In this document: one piece after another, positions 43,459 to 54,659 of the stretch
Numbering within the stretch: the first letter of the stretch is position 1
How the letters are laid out: each line of letters begins with the position of its first letter
Origin: Psococerastis gibbosa
Taxonomy: Eukaryota; Arthropoda; Insecta; Psocodea; Psocidae
NCBI GenBank assembly: GCA_963971405.1
Contig: OZ020490.1
Location: forward strand, 25,321,464-25,385,463
Length of the DNA stretch: 64,000 nt
Reading direction: 5' to 3'
The notes under the pieces: model-generated
Told to the model about the DNA's origin: nothing
Database searches by the model: none
What the model saw: only the letters and a program-made list of their open reading frames with translations
Translations under genes and position numbers: made by a program

Positions 43459-44380
43459 TTTCGGTTTCCACCGACCTGCAAGTGCAAAATACACCATGGA
43501 GCTAATAAAACTATGGAGCCACCATGTCGTATTTCGGCTGTGCTGGAGGACTGAAGCCACGACCACGCCCCCTCATAGGTGCATTTTGGCGGGAAATTCA
43601 AATTTAAAAGTTTTATTAAATGTTTTCTTTATTGTTTTCTTTGTTGTTTCATATATTATTATATTTATTATTTACATTTATTACATATATTGTTTAAAAT
43701 TTAAATCAAAAGTACTGCAAGTTCTGCATTAAAAAAAAATATTATTATTTAAAAGTAGGGAAAACTTTGCTTAAAATATTGTTTAAAATGTAAATTAAAA
43801 GTACCTACTGCAAGTTCTGCATAAAAATATGATTGGTTACGTGGCATGATTTCCCGATCTAAATAATCTTAAATTATTTAATAAAAAATAAAATGTTACC
43901 ATGGTATCAAATGGCAAAAAGCTCAATCTGCTCCTATACTACGGAAATAGCCGAAGTCGAGTGGCTTCAATCCGAATGATTACGATTAGTCTATAGTTTT
44001 ACTATGTCTATGAAATACACATACGGTGACGTGGTAGCAGATATCATTAATAAAGGCGGGGTTTCCACCGACCTCTCATTGCAGAATGCAAATGACATTG
44101 ACGGAAATTTAAATTTTTCTTTTGGTAGTAATCTATTAAAATGTTTGTACTTAACATATCCCATGACGCCATTTTTTAATTTTAGTTTGTTTGTTTGTGA
44201 TTTTACTGTATGATCGTTGATCAATTTTAACTATGGCATATAGTAAAACAAAAATTTCCGTCAATATCATTTACATTCTGCAATGCGAGGTCGGTGGAAA
44301 CCCCGCCTTTATTAATGATACCACTGCGACCACGTCACCGTATGTGTATTTTGCACTTGCAGGTCGGTGGAAACCGCGCC
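43459..44380. mobile_element. Family F element, copy 3, carrying a nested insertion
   Basis: Left end TTTCGGTTTCCACCGACC, right end GGTCGGTGGAAACCGCGCC; flanks TTCCTTAG (43,451-43,458) and TTACTTAG (44,381-44,388) match in 7 of 8. The left arm is interrupted after AAATACAC by a 518-bp element. Without it the F copy is about 400 bp, like copy 1. Confidence 0.8.
43495..44012. mobile_element. 518-bp nested inverted-repeat element (8-bp duplication)
   Basis: Perfect duplication AAATACAC (43,487-43,494 and 44,013-44,020). Ends CATGGAGCTAATAAAACTAT and ATAGTTTTACTATGTCTATG are imperfectly inverted. The next inner segments also pair loosely (GGACTGAAGCCACGACC / GTCGAGTGGCTTCAATCC). Interior AT-rich, no coding frame. 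8-bp duplication suggests hAT. Confidence 0.85.
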
Positions 44381-44388
44381 TTACTTAG

Positions 44389-45913
44389 ACTAGCGTATTA
44401 ATGGGATAGCAAAAACTTTGCACTCTATTTAATTGACGCATCTGTATCTGGAGTATAAAGAGTTGTACAGTATATACTAGATAAGCGCTAATAATTTATT
44501 AGAACAATCAAGTTTGATCTAGACGCTTATTAACAGCAAATTAATAATAAATTAAATAATGATTCCTCTTCAATGGAAACTTGTATACCATTATACAGCC
44601 TGACACTTGGTCAACATAAATAATAATACAGACATAATATCCTGCATTTTGCATTGTTTTTAATTATGTTTTTTGTGGTTAAGTAATGCAAATGGGCCTT
44701 TGTGGCATGAAAGCTGTTTATATTATTAATTGCAATCCAATTGGTTGTAAAATGGCTGTATTCGCGCCCCTAAGTGTATTATATGCTTGAATTGAATTGG
44801 TCAATTAAGTAACTTCTTACGACTTGCGATATGCTATGCTTTTTTTTTTAGCGAAACCTATCACACGACGCATTTTCGAGTTAATCTTTTTTGCTGTCAA
44901 AGTGGTCTCAACTCTTCCTTCACTTTTATTTGTGCAAGAAAGTTTAAATAAATAGTTTTATAATGCGAGAAGAGACATATTTATTCTATGTAACTTATAT
45001 GTAGTAAAGCTAAAGCTCGCCTAGTATAAAGACTTTTTCGTTTAATTTAAGGAAAGGTTTGGAATGGTCGAAATTGTAAATTTCGAGTTTATCAGCCTGT
45101 CTGTTGGTCGATATTTAGGTAAAATGCTCGGTGGATTTTGATGAAATTCGGCATGTACGTTCACAATCATATCTCGCTCGGGGAAATTTTTTTGAGTGCG
45201 GTTTGGGCATGATATGTGTAACATATGACAAGGTTTTTTCTCATTTTTGCATTTGAAGACGACAGGGGAAAAACCAGTAAGGTGATCAAAAGTTGATTTT
45301 CCAGAAATCGAATTTAAAGTTGAAAGTAGCCGTTTCTTCCCATGTATTCTGTTTTTTCCCACGCCATTAGTGCAGAACCTTACTTGGTTTTCTTCGGTTT
45401 TGTTAGGTCATCTAAAACTACATTAAAAACTGAACAGAATGCCACCATTATCTCAATTTCGACCAAAAGTGCACCTTTCCTGTTTTTCCCCTGACGTCTT
45501 CATTTATTTACTTTATTTTTTTAAGCTGGGTTTGGCTAGCTCCTCATGCTGTGCGGAGGTACTAGGTACTATTGTACACACATTTCAACTCTTTTTTTAA
45601 CGTTTTTAGAGATACCTGCATAAATAAACTACAATGAATATATAGTACATAGACAGCCAGTGGCAACATACTATATTAGGGGTGGGCTACTAATGGTGGT
45701 GGGTGGCATTGCAGTAGAAAGAGTGGAGAATGTTTGATATAGTTCAATTAGGGCTGGACAAGGTTCGTTGTAACATCCAAATAACCCCAGCCTGTCTGTC
45801 TTATGCCCAATGAATCAACGCTGGTGTTTGGGCGAACCTACTTTGAGGTATTTTAGCGCCATAATTTTTTGGGTGGTTGGTAAAGGAATGGGAAGTAGAA
45901 TCCGAAGGAACCA
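44389..45913. other. No gene; family H scrap at 45,045-45,185
   Basis: GGAATGGTCGAAATTGTAAATTTCGAG and TTTTGATGAAATTCGGCATGTA belong to family H. The rest is AT-rich DNA without recognisable features. Confidence 0.4.
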
Positions 45914-45914
45914 G

Positions 45915-45965
<51 letters not shown>

Positions 45966-46330
45966 CCAACGCCTGCTTTCAGCATTTCTGCTTTAAGCAA
46001 CCCTGTCAGCCTGGCGGGGGGAGTGAGTCTGTTCGTTAACTCGAGGCACCCTAAGGGCAGACTTCTTCACCTCGAGGAAAGGAGAGTTGGCTGACAGGGT
46101 GGACCTCCTGATTAAAGTGGATTCCGAACCACTTGGGGAACATGGTAAAGTCACACGATTAAATCGGAGGTGACCAGGACTCGACACGCTCGTAGACTGA
46201 CTGGTATAGTCTCAGCGCGTTGTCATGTCCCACCATGTTCCCCTGCCAACGCTGTGCACACTATCAAGTTTGTCGCAGTTTGAAACATGCTCTGCTCTCA
46301 TGGATTCGACATGGTAAGGCCGTTGGCTGC
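45914..46330 (-). mobile_element. SINE-B long form with (TTG)n tail
   Basis: A (TTG)16-17 microsatellite (45,914-45,964) is the tail (AAC on the SINE strand). Then CCAACGCCTGCTTTCAGC, GGGAGTGAGTCTGTTCG, the GTGGATTCCGAACC core, and a head ending near GCCGTTGGC. Target duplication not found. Confidence 0.8.
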
Positions 46331-47439
46331 TATGCATTGGAATAGGAAAAACATGGCTTCTGTAGTTTTATCAACGACGGTGGGAACCTACCTGAATCCT
46401 TTCTTCTTCTTATTATTAAAAATATATAACATAATAAGTAAATTACAAACAATAATTACATAATTTCTTATTTTAGAAGCATTGTATAAGTCCTTTGTCT
46501 CAATGTTTGCCTCAGAGCATGGGGGTGGGGACACATTTTGATGATTTTTGGGAGCGGGATCAAATTCCACCGAGAAGTTGCCCCCATATCGACGAACAGA
46601 CATTTCGTAAAAACCACTTTTTGGGGTTCCTGGGACCGCAAAACCGTTTGCCGGACTAACCCATGGGCAATTGGGGCACAGGATTACGCCCCCCCCCCAA
46701 AAAAATACCTAAAATTCTGGCCCCCACAACGATACTTTTTTTTTAAAATAAAAAAATTGAAAGTTGAATACAATGGGGTTCATTTGTGACGTCATTTTGT
46801 AGATGGCAGCACCAGTTGCAATGATATCAAAGCGTTGATTTTTCCATAAGCCTCAATACTATTTTAAAATGATTTTTAATTACGTATTATTTTAAGGTGA
46901 TATTTTTCTATACATCATGGAGAATATATATATTAAATTATATGCAGCGAAATAAGGTCCAGGCCCATAGTAAAAATATTATAAAAAATATTAAAAGAAC
47001 TAATTAGATGCTATGAGCTTAGCTTTCACATGCAAACGGCGGCCATTTTGAATAATATGGATATCGGATTGTCATCAGCGAACCTAGTGACCAAAACTGT
47101 CCCTACAGAACCTCACTTCCAAACAAAGTTTGTACATGCACAAATATTTGAATAGTCCGCTTAATATACTCTCCATGTTTATATTTTATACTGTACACTA
47201 CCGGTGTGCTTAGGGCTTAAGTGTTCTAAGTCTTTGGTTATATTTTATACTTAGGGCCTAAGCAGCCTAAGTCTATCCTGAAATCTAAATTTGGCACAGT
47301 TGATTTCAATGACAGTGATAAAAATACTGTACAACGCTTCTAAATAACAAGGATATAGCCTATGTTTCGAATAACAAAATAAGTCTACATGCATAATCAG
47401 TGGTATATTTGCATTTTACGTAATATGTACATTATTAAT
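46331..47439. other. No gene; family H scrap at 46,520-46,640
   Basis: GACGAACAGACATTTCGTAAAAACC and GGGTTCCTGGGACC are family H. AT-rich otherwise; TTATATTTTATACT is repeated near 47,180 and 47,240. Confidence 0.4.
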
Positions 47440-48175
47440 TTTGTTTTGTCATATTTTAACTGTGCAATATTAGAAAATGACTAACGAGAGATTTACTGAA
47501 CGAATTATGCGCAAATGTCTTAGTTTTTGTCAATATGATCTGTAAACTGCTGTATAACGTATATCGGAATAGTCCACTTGGTTTATACTTACTGAACGAA
47601 TAATGCGCAAATGTATTGACTTTTGTCATATTTTAATTTTTAACTGAGCAATATTAGAAAATGACTAACGAGAGGTTTACTGAATGAATTATGCGCAAAT
47701 GTCTTGGTTTTTGTCAATATTATCTGTACACTGCTGTATATAACGTATATCGGAATAGTCCAGTTGGTTTATACTTACTGAACGAATTATGCGCAAATAT
47801 ATTGACTTTTGTCATATTTTAATTTTTAACTGAGCAATATTACAAAATGGCTAACGAGAGGTTTACTGAATGAATTATGCGCAAATGTCTTGGTTTTTGT
47901 CAATATTATCTGTACACTGCTGTATATAACGTATATCGGAATAGTCCAGTTGGTTTATACTTACTGAACGAATTATGCGCAAATGTATTGACTTTTGTCA
48001 TATTTTAATTTTTAACTGAGCAATATTACAAAATGGCTAACGAGAGGTTTACTGAACGAATTGTGCGCAAATGTCTTGGTTTTTGTCAATATTATCTGTA
48101 CACTGCTGTATATAGCGTATATCGGAATAGTCCAATTGGTTTATACTTACTGAACGAATTATGCGCAAATGTAAA
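47440..48175. repeat. 186-bp satellite-like tandem array with dimeric structure
   Basis: The landmark CTAACGAGAG recurs at 47,481, 47,665, 47,851 and 48,037 (periods 184, 186, 186). Within each unit TACTGAACGAATTATGCGCAA occurs twice, about 95 bp apart, so the unit is a diverged dimer. The array breaks at 48,172 where SINE-1 inserted and resumes briefly at 48,405-48,475. A further partial unit lies at 48,913-48,955. Confidence 0.95.
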
Positions 48176-48400
48176 ATAAAATAAATAAATCGTGACTTTT
48201 TGTTGTTCTATTACTAAGCCAACCTAGAGGAGTTAGGGCTATAAAGCCCTCTGTTACACTCAACTAAGATGACCTGGGACCGTCTGTTTTACATACCTCC
48301 GAAGCATGGCCAGAAAATGTAGCTGTGTGGGACTCGAACCAACAACTTTTCGGGTACAAGTCGGAGTCTGTACCACTACTCGACAGGTATTGACATGACA
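48172..48400 (-). mobile_element. SINE-1, full length, in the satellite
   Basis: Tail AAAATAAAATAAATAAAT on the left; GGGCTATAAAGCCC hairpin, body, and B box (minus GGTTCGAGTCCC). Flanks CAAATGT / ACAATGT are an imperfect target duplication. Confidence 0.85.
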
Positions 48401-49654
48401 ATGACAATGTATTGATTTTTGTTAATATTTTCTGTAAACTATTGTTCATATCACATAGCGGAATAATCCTGCGGGCCTACTATGGCGATTACTTTTAATC
48501 TCAACCTGGGATTAAAATTGTATACAATATAATTTTATAATGGAAAGTGTTGTTTTGTTTACATTTTTGACCCCCAAGAAATTCAGGGACGGATTTGGCT
48601 TTTGTGTGGATATAGGCCCTTGTCGCGGACATTAATAATTATTGTATGTATAGTGGGGGGGGGGGGGTGTTCACTAATAAAACCACTATTTTTTTTAATG
48701 TTTATAATCAAAATAACATACATAATTTCTTATCCTTAACTAAAATATTATACATAATTATTATTTTAATTTATTTTTTACATATGCACAAAAATTTAAA
48801 GTAAACGCGCGCGGATATATAGGCATTTGCCTCAGTTGCCTACTGGTAGATCCGCCACTGCAAATAATAAATCAATAATTAATCGCCAAAGTAGGCCCGC
48901 AGCTGGTTGAGTGGTTGACTGAACGAATAATGCGCAAATGTTATGGTTTTTGTCAATAATTTGGGGTGGGGAGGTAGCTGCACCAAATTTAGTAAATGTA
49001 TTGTAAGTTAATTTATTACGCTCTAATTTAATATTTAATATATACACTACAGATGCTTGTTCTATTTTGTCCCACAAATACCACCCCCCCCCCCCCCCCC
49101 CCGGGAGCTGGATCAGTCCCTGATTGTAGGGATAGGACGTGGTGAATGGTCTACGCAAAACCGTAGTGTCTGATTCAGAAGATTTTATTAGAATTTAATA
49201 AAAATTCACCAAGTATTTAAAATAGCAGAAGCGCAGTTACGGCTCGCTCATTAAAATGTCTCTTTAGGTCCTTTTCAATGCAGTAGGTAACCGTGCTGAC
49301 AACTACCCGAATACATCTCAATTCGGCTCCCTTCTTGGCCGCAAACTGTCCAGTCTTCTATGGGATTCACCTGTGGCCATGTCCAGTAAATGGGTCTCGC
49401 AACAGGTGGCTTGGACCTAAAGATCCTCGGGGCTCATTCACACCATAGTATCACTAATGCCCGCCAGGCTATTACGCCTATACTTAGCTTATAGGGTCTC
49501 GTGTCGGGTTTTAGGCCATCACAAATTATGGGCTATTAATAGGTCTGAGTTTTGTGGGTGTTCGATTTTATTTGTTTACATTGTGGTGATGTATGCCCCT
49601 ATAGGCTATCAATGCCGATGAGTTGTTAACTTGTTAATAGCTTTCCTAATTATG
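48401..49654. other. Repeat debris; one protein-like frame
   Basis: 48,476-48,600 is a MITE-like fragment (GGCCTACTATGGCGATTAC). G- and C-runs at 48,655 and 49,083 lie near hAT-like ends (CAGGGACGGATTTGG, GATCCGCCACTG). A plus frame at about 49,270-49,420 (…SQFGSLLGRKLSSLLWDSP…) looks protein-like but is unidentified. Confidence 0.35.
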
Positions 49655-49825
49655 CGTTAGTATAAGGAAAGCTTTGTGTTGGTTGAAATTTTCGATTTCG
49701 AGATTTCGGTGGATTTACACGTTGTTACGAAATGTGTGTTTGTCGGTCTGGCGGTCGATTTGCGGGCAAACGATGAAATTTGGCATGTAGGTTATAAAAA
49801 ATCATATTGTCTCGGGACCATTTTT
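49655..49825 (+). repeat. Family H fragment
   Basis: TATAAGGAAAGCTTTGTGTTGGTTG, TTTCGATTTCGAGATTTC and GTCTCGGGACCATTTTTTTA match the left half of family H. Confidence 0.7.
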
Positions 49826-50454
49826 TTAGGGAGATTCATCAACCTATTGAGATGGCGACCAGTGTTCGACTTCCGGAAAATTTCTTCACAACGGGTCATT
49901 TCATGACCCCCTGAGCCTAAAACCACCCTCCGTTCAAAATATACATATATCACATACATGTATTATACATATGTGAGTCATTATCAAAAACATTGACAAT
50001 TTCCTGTCCAGCGTATATTAGACTATCCAGTGGCACTTTGTAGTTGTTTGCTGGAATGAGATTGGCCAGATTTTGTTAGCATACTACATTACTAATAAAT
50101 AATTTTTTTGCAGAACCTTTCCATCGATGCTTTCTAACTTTAGGTAGCCTATGTTTTAGGTGTTATGTAGAGTATCGAAAAACTATCAAAATCGGACCAA
50201 GATTTCCTACAGTCCAATTTTGATAATTTATAATGACGGTGTTCAGGACACTAAAGCGCTTTAACTAGAGACACACAAGATCTAAATATTGGGACCACGT
50301 GGGACAGGTGGACCACATAACGAATGGCTGAGGCGTATCGCATTGATAATGCTGGCCACTACGCCGAGTTATGTCCCTTCGAAAGAGGACCACGCTCTAG
50401 TGTCGCGTTTTCACCAGATCATTTGGACTGATGCATGTTTTGGTGTTCGAAGTT
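49826..50454. other. No recognisable feature
   Basis: No gene or repeat identified apart from scraps of family H near 50,100-50,160 (AACCTTTCCATCGATG). Confidence 0.35.
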
Positions 50455-51065
50455 CCCTGTTCCTTCTTCTGAGGTCACAATCTTAACAATTGGTTGGCAG
50501 AAACTCCTTGCATATCATCATCCAGCTCTCTCGTTCCTGTGCCTTCCTCTTCAGCTCTTGGAACGTTCTACGTCCTCCTTCAGTTGATCCATAGATTTCT
50601 TCTTCGGCCGCCCTCTTCTATTGGTCCCTTCCACTGTGCCGTCAATGATGGAGTGAACGAGTTTTTTCCCTTCGAAAGAGGATAACGCTCCAGTGTCGCG
50701 TTTTCACCAGATCATTTGGACTGATGCATGTTTTGATTATCGAAGTTCCCCGTTCCTTCTTCTGAGGTCACAATCTTAACAAATGGTTGGCAGAAACTCC
50801 TTGCATATCAACCTCCAGCAGCCTGATCGAGGCGATTATAATACCGGTATTTATTTAATCCCCTGGCAATAAAAATGTAAACAAGATAATTTTATAATGG
50901 AAAGTGCTATTCAAAATTTGTTTGTTTACAGTTATAACCCTATAGGGTATTTATTTAACCCCGGTATTACTATATAATCGCTTCGATCAGGCTGCAGCTG
51001 ATCCATAGATTTCTTCTTCGGCCGCCCTCTTCTCATGGTTCTTTCCACTGTGCTCTCAATGATGG
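50455..51065 (-). pseudogene. Two LINE-C tail copies in tandem
   Basis: The minus strand encodes IIDGTVEGTNRRGRPKKKS, then a ...FQELKRKAQERESW... region, ending near the GATTGTGACCTCAGAAGAAGG tail. A second copy (50,755-51,065) has the same tail and the GGGCGGCCGAAGAAGAAATC part separated by a MITE (50,819-50,994). Both are fragments. Confidence 0.7.
50819..50994. mobile_element. 176-bp MITE inside LINE-C
   Basis: Ends CAGCCTGATCGAGGCGATTATA and TATATAATCGCTTCGATCAGGCTG are inverted; the next segment pairs via TATTTATTTAA and AATGTAAAC / GTTTAC. Compared with the neighbouring LINE-C copy, about 80 bp of LINE are missing at the insertion point. Confidence 0.8.
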
Positions 51066-51879
51066 TGTGAACCAGTTATGTCCCTTAGAAAGAGCACCAG
51101 TGTCGCTGATGTCGGTGTTGCAGTGGACTGATGCTTGTTTTCATGGTCAAGAAAGTCAATATTTATTTATTTATAGTTATTTATTTTTACCATCAAACTT
51201 AACTTCGTGGTGCCACATATTTTTCCTCTACAAATAACGGTTTTATGAAAATAAATAAGTTTAAGGCGTATAAATACAAATCTACTATACTAATGCATTA
51301 GCATAGGTTTTCAAAAATTGTCAAATAGCCTATTAAGGTTGCTATGTGGACCCAGGCCCGGTGGAAATTTTTTATAATAGGAAAAGTTTCGAACATCAAA
51401 TTACGGTTCGTAGTCTACACCTCTACGAACCGGACAACGCAGGACAGGTAACAGTGTATCATGGCTAAATTCGGTAGCCAGGTACCGACCCCCTGCTGCG
51501 TGCCTTCTGGCTTTCCCATCGACCTAGAGCTTTGCAGAACCAATGTGAAAATGATACCTAAATTACAGCTAGATCAATTACTAAACCAAGTCCTTCGTGA
51601 GACTTTCTAATTCGCAGCCGATCGGTTCAGTATCCCGGATTGCTGGAATTGTTCTCCCCTTTGTTATATAGTGTTTTCACATCACGCAGAAGTTTCAGAG
51701 GCTATACAAAAGTTAATGGCTTGAGTATTTAGAGGTGTATAGATCTGTAATGTCCAAGGTATTTATCCCATTCTTTTAATCGATTATCATTTTGTTGGCT
51801 ATCACCTTTACGCCTTTAGTAGTTGATTGACATTTCGAAATGTAAGTTAATAATTTAATTGAGTTCTACGAGTATCTTC
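51066..51879. other. No recognisable feature
   Basis: GC-moderate block at 51,420-51,720 with no recognised domain. Confidence 0.3.
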
Positions 51880-52290
51880 TTCTTCTTTAAGTGCCTCTTC
51901 TATGGAAGATTGGCGATTATCACGGCAATTTGGGCCTTGGAGATTGCTGATTTGCTGCTCCAGTGCAAAATCAGGAAGAGAGGCGCATCCATAGAAATGA
52001 TGAGCTCTCTATATATATACACCATATACCTAGAGCCTACGATAGTAGCCGAAATCAACAGAGCCCGCATCAAGTTGCTAGGGCACGTGGAACGAATGCC
52101 AGACAATAGGGCAACAAGGACAGCCCTACATAAGGTGCCCCAAGGGAGAAGACGAGTGGGACGACCACGGATGCGATGGCTGGACGACGTCGAGGTGGAT
52201 CTGGCTACACCTGGCGTCGATGACTGGCGAAGGAGTGCGCAGGATCGCGCAGTCTGGTACGATGTGGCAGATCAGGCCAAGGAGTAAGTA
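51880..52290 (+). pseudogene. LINE-A 3' end, longest non-amplified copy
   Basis: A 142-codon frame (51,859-52,287) includes LLQCKIRKRG, EPTIVAEINRARIKLLGHVE, GRRRVGRPRMRWLDDVEVDL and GVDDWRRSAQDRAVWYD. The upstream CTTCTATGGAAGATTGGCGA shows that the 6.4-kb dispersed repeat can lie directly 5' of LINE-A. No RT domain. Confidence 0.8.
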
Positions 52291-53085
52291 ATTAAGACTG
52301 CTGATCTGAAAAGGGAAGTCGTGCTTTTGCCAAACCACTGCCTCATGTTTTTCAACCACGTTGATCTGACCTTCTTCTGCCGGGAGACCTCAATTTTTCT
52401 ATCTTCCCATGGATTGATGAATCAGTAGAATCCGGGAAGATAGGCCGTGGTCGTGCTGAAAGAGTACTTCCAAACTTCCAAACACATCCCCCTGCCCACA
52501 CAGTTGCTGCTGAGAAAATTTAGGGGGGGGGGGGGAGGTCACAAGTTATATGTAAGTGGAAAATGTAATTTGTTTGTTGAAAATTCACATGTCAAATGCA
52601 CTGATTCTGTTCACCTTGTGTCAACGGCCTTTCCTCCATACCACAAGATCCCAAATAGAGGAATAGGCAATATGGAGGATCCACCACCAGTCCGCCGGTC
52701 GTTTAGCATGTTTTTATGCCTGGACTGATTTGTGGAAGCTTATAAACGAATCTCAAAGTTCAAGTTCTAGGGCAAACATATCTTTATTGATTTTTTAACC
52801 CACAATACCAATTATGTAAATTATTCCTGAATGAAACATGGAAGCACGTGTTTAGTAGGCGGTTATCTTGAGCACCTGTACACCCGGCAATTGCCTCACA
52901 GATGGGGAGAGAAGTTCGTCTTTAACGGTCGCGCCACCTGTTGCCGTCGAAGAAGGTTCGCAACGGATTTAAGGTATGTTATCCAAACATTTCCGCCTTC
53001 TAACGTCTTTTCCATTCTTTCTAGTTCTTCCTCTTTTATTTAACGAGTAATAGTAATTTCCATTACAAGGTTCTCACGTTCAATA
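52291..53085. other. No assigned gene
   Basis: 52,395-52,490 resembles the arm of the 57-kb palindrome (CAGTAGAATCCGGG, GGCCGTGGTCG). A plus frame at 52,831-53,043 (…LPHRWGEKFVFNGRATCC…) has a possible donor AAG/GTATGT at 52,975 but no acceptor; origin unknown. Confidence 0.35.
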
Positions 53086-53378
53086 CAATACAATACAATA
53101 TATATTTCAGTTAAACTATACAAGTAAAGTATAAGATAAAATCGTCAGTATATCGTCAAAATCAGGTAGTTCTGTCATTGTGATTGTGCTAGTGCCTCAG
53201 TGACAGTGTAGAAAGCTTTGTTTAAGAGATGGTTTCTAAGCAATTTAGGGAAGTTAGAAGCATTTCTCGCCACTCTCAGTTCAATCGGGAGTTTTCTAAG
53301 GTAGGCGAAACCTTGGAGTATAGGATCCAGTCGCTCACATTTGGCTGTGCGTGGCGCTGGCCTTACAAGGTCAGTGGC
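53086..53378 (-). pseudogene. CR1/Jockey-like LINE C-terminus and 3' tail
   Basis: The minus frame (stop at 53,175) reads RPAPRTAKCERLDPILQGFA, then YLRKLPIELRVARNASNFPK, then LLRNHLLNKAFYTVTEAL. The W/LP.E.R.....FK..L..HLL pattern is the end of CR1-type ORF2. It is followed by a short 3' UTR and a (TATTG)n tail (53,083-53,102), the 3' signature of such elements. Its upstream side is cut where hAT-like ends (CAGTGGCGG) begin. Confidence 0.75.
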
Positions 53379-53612
53379 GGTTCCAAAAATTTCTCAAGGG
53401 TGAGGCAGTGGCGGATCCACAGGGTGGTCACGGGGGCCATGACCTTGTTTCTTCTGATAAGGAATTCCAAAACCTATAGGGGTGTTCACTGCCAATGAGA
53501 GATTCAAAACCATTTTGTTCTCACCTTAATTTTAAGAATGATTTCTCGAGAGAGAGGGAGAAGTATAGACTAATGTGACCCCCTCCTAAACGTTCCACTG
53601 GATCCGGCCTTG
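53372..53612. mobile_element. Probable G-run hAT-like element(s)
   Basis: Two starts, CAGTGGCGGTTCC (53,372) and CAGTGGCGGATCCACAGGG (about 53,407), share this window's hAT terminal motif. The right side has CCACTGGATCCGGCCTTG followed by a 13-nt G-run. The ends do not give a clear duplication, so boundaries are provisional. Confidence 0.45.
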
Positions 53613-53943
53613 GGGGGGGGGGGGATCTTTTGCTTTCACTACTGAAATGCCCACCCGTTAGTCTTGCAAATATACGAATGAACGCAATTTTGTGGGGGTG
53701 ACTAAACCAGTTTGTAGAAAATATTTTGCATATTGTTAATCGTCGCAACTTGAAGCATGAAGAGTAATTTCTTCCTATAAACTTGGAGGGACTACTATCT
53801 ACTGTATTACATACCTGTACTGTGTCATAATATATGAATAATAATATATTAATCAGTTTACTTATACAATACTAATTATCTTAATATTGTAAATAATAAT
53901 TTTTTTTCAGGTTCCGGCAAGAAATAGTGACGGTCTTACATAC

Positions 53944-54044
53944 CTGGAACGGAAATGGTTTAGGAAACGGACTTTCTTGAATCACGGTGGCGACATTTCA
54001 CTAACACCCGCGCACTGAAACCACACTCCACGAGGTTTGTGAAC
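53944..54044 (-). other. Putative non-coding (5' UTR?) exon, minus strand
   Basis: Acceptor TTTATTTTTTCAG/GTTCAC and donor TTCCAG/GTATGTAAG bracket 101 nt. All three frames contain stops, so it is not coding; it has one tiny ATG frame of four codons. It lies upstream, in minus-strand sense, of the coding exon at 27.8 kb, so it could be a 5' UTR exon of that gene, or part of a lncRNA. No transcript support is available. Confidence 0.45.
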
Positions 54045-54659
54045 CTGAAAAAATAAATACCAAAGTTATGATTAGATTACAACTGCATTAGCTTATAAGC
54101 ATAGAATTACTATTTCATATTGTTGAACGTAGACCTGCAGTCTCAGCGCGAACAGATTAACGAAAGAAGGCTTAATTAAGTCAAGGAGAGGGGGGGGGGG
54201 TCCAGGGTGCAGCGTACACTAATTAGAATGAAGTTTTAAACATATTCAGGTTACCTCCCTCCGGGGACGTCAGATTGGTTCAATAATTGTGGCCAATCTG
54301 TGTAAGGTACACATGATGATTTGATTGATTGATTAATTGATGCACCAAAATGCTCAAAAATTTCTTCTGTTTCTCCCAATAATTTAGACACCCCCATCCA
54401 TTTTGATAAAAATTTAGAAAAACGGGAAAAGCCGTTCTCATCGGCGTAAGCCTTTAATTTAGTGGGACCTCAGTGTCCTTTGCGGAGATTGAAAGGAGGC
54501 TCAGTGGTCTCCCCCAGGGGAAATCTTTTGAAAAAAAATATATGCCTTAAATGCTAGGGTTTTACGCACTTTGATAGCAATACCTTTGATTTTTCATAAT
54601 ATATATTTTTTTTTTTTACACTCATAAGGCTCCCCCGCCCCCGATTGTTTCTTAATTTG
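54045..54659. other. No recognisable feature
   Basis: G-run at 54,190; no gene or repeat family identified. Confidence 0.3.

Noticed and set aside
45810-46094. 94-residue frame with a poly-Leu stretch (and the poly-Asn frame opposite)
   Set aside because: Produced by the (TTG)n tail of a SINE-B copy.
52831-53043. Plus-strand coding exon ending at a GTATGT donor
   Set aside because: No acceptor or homologous domain could be identified; reported only as unassigned.
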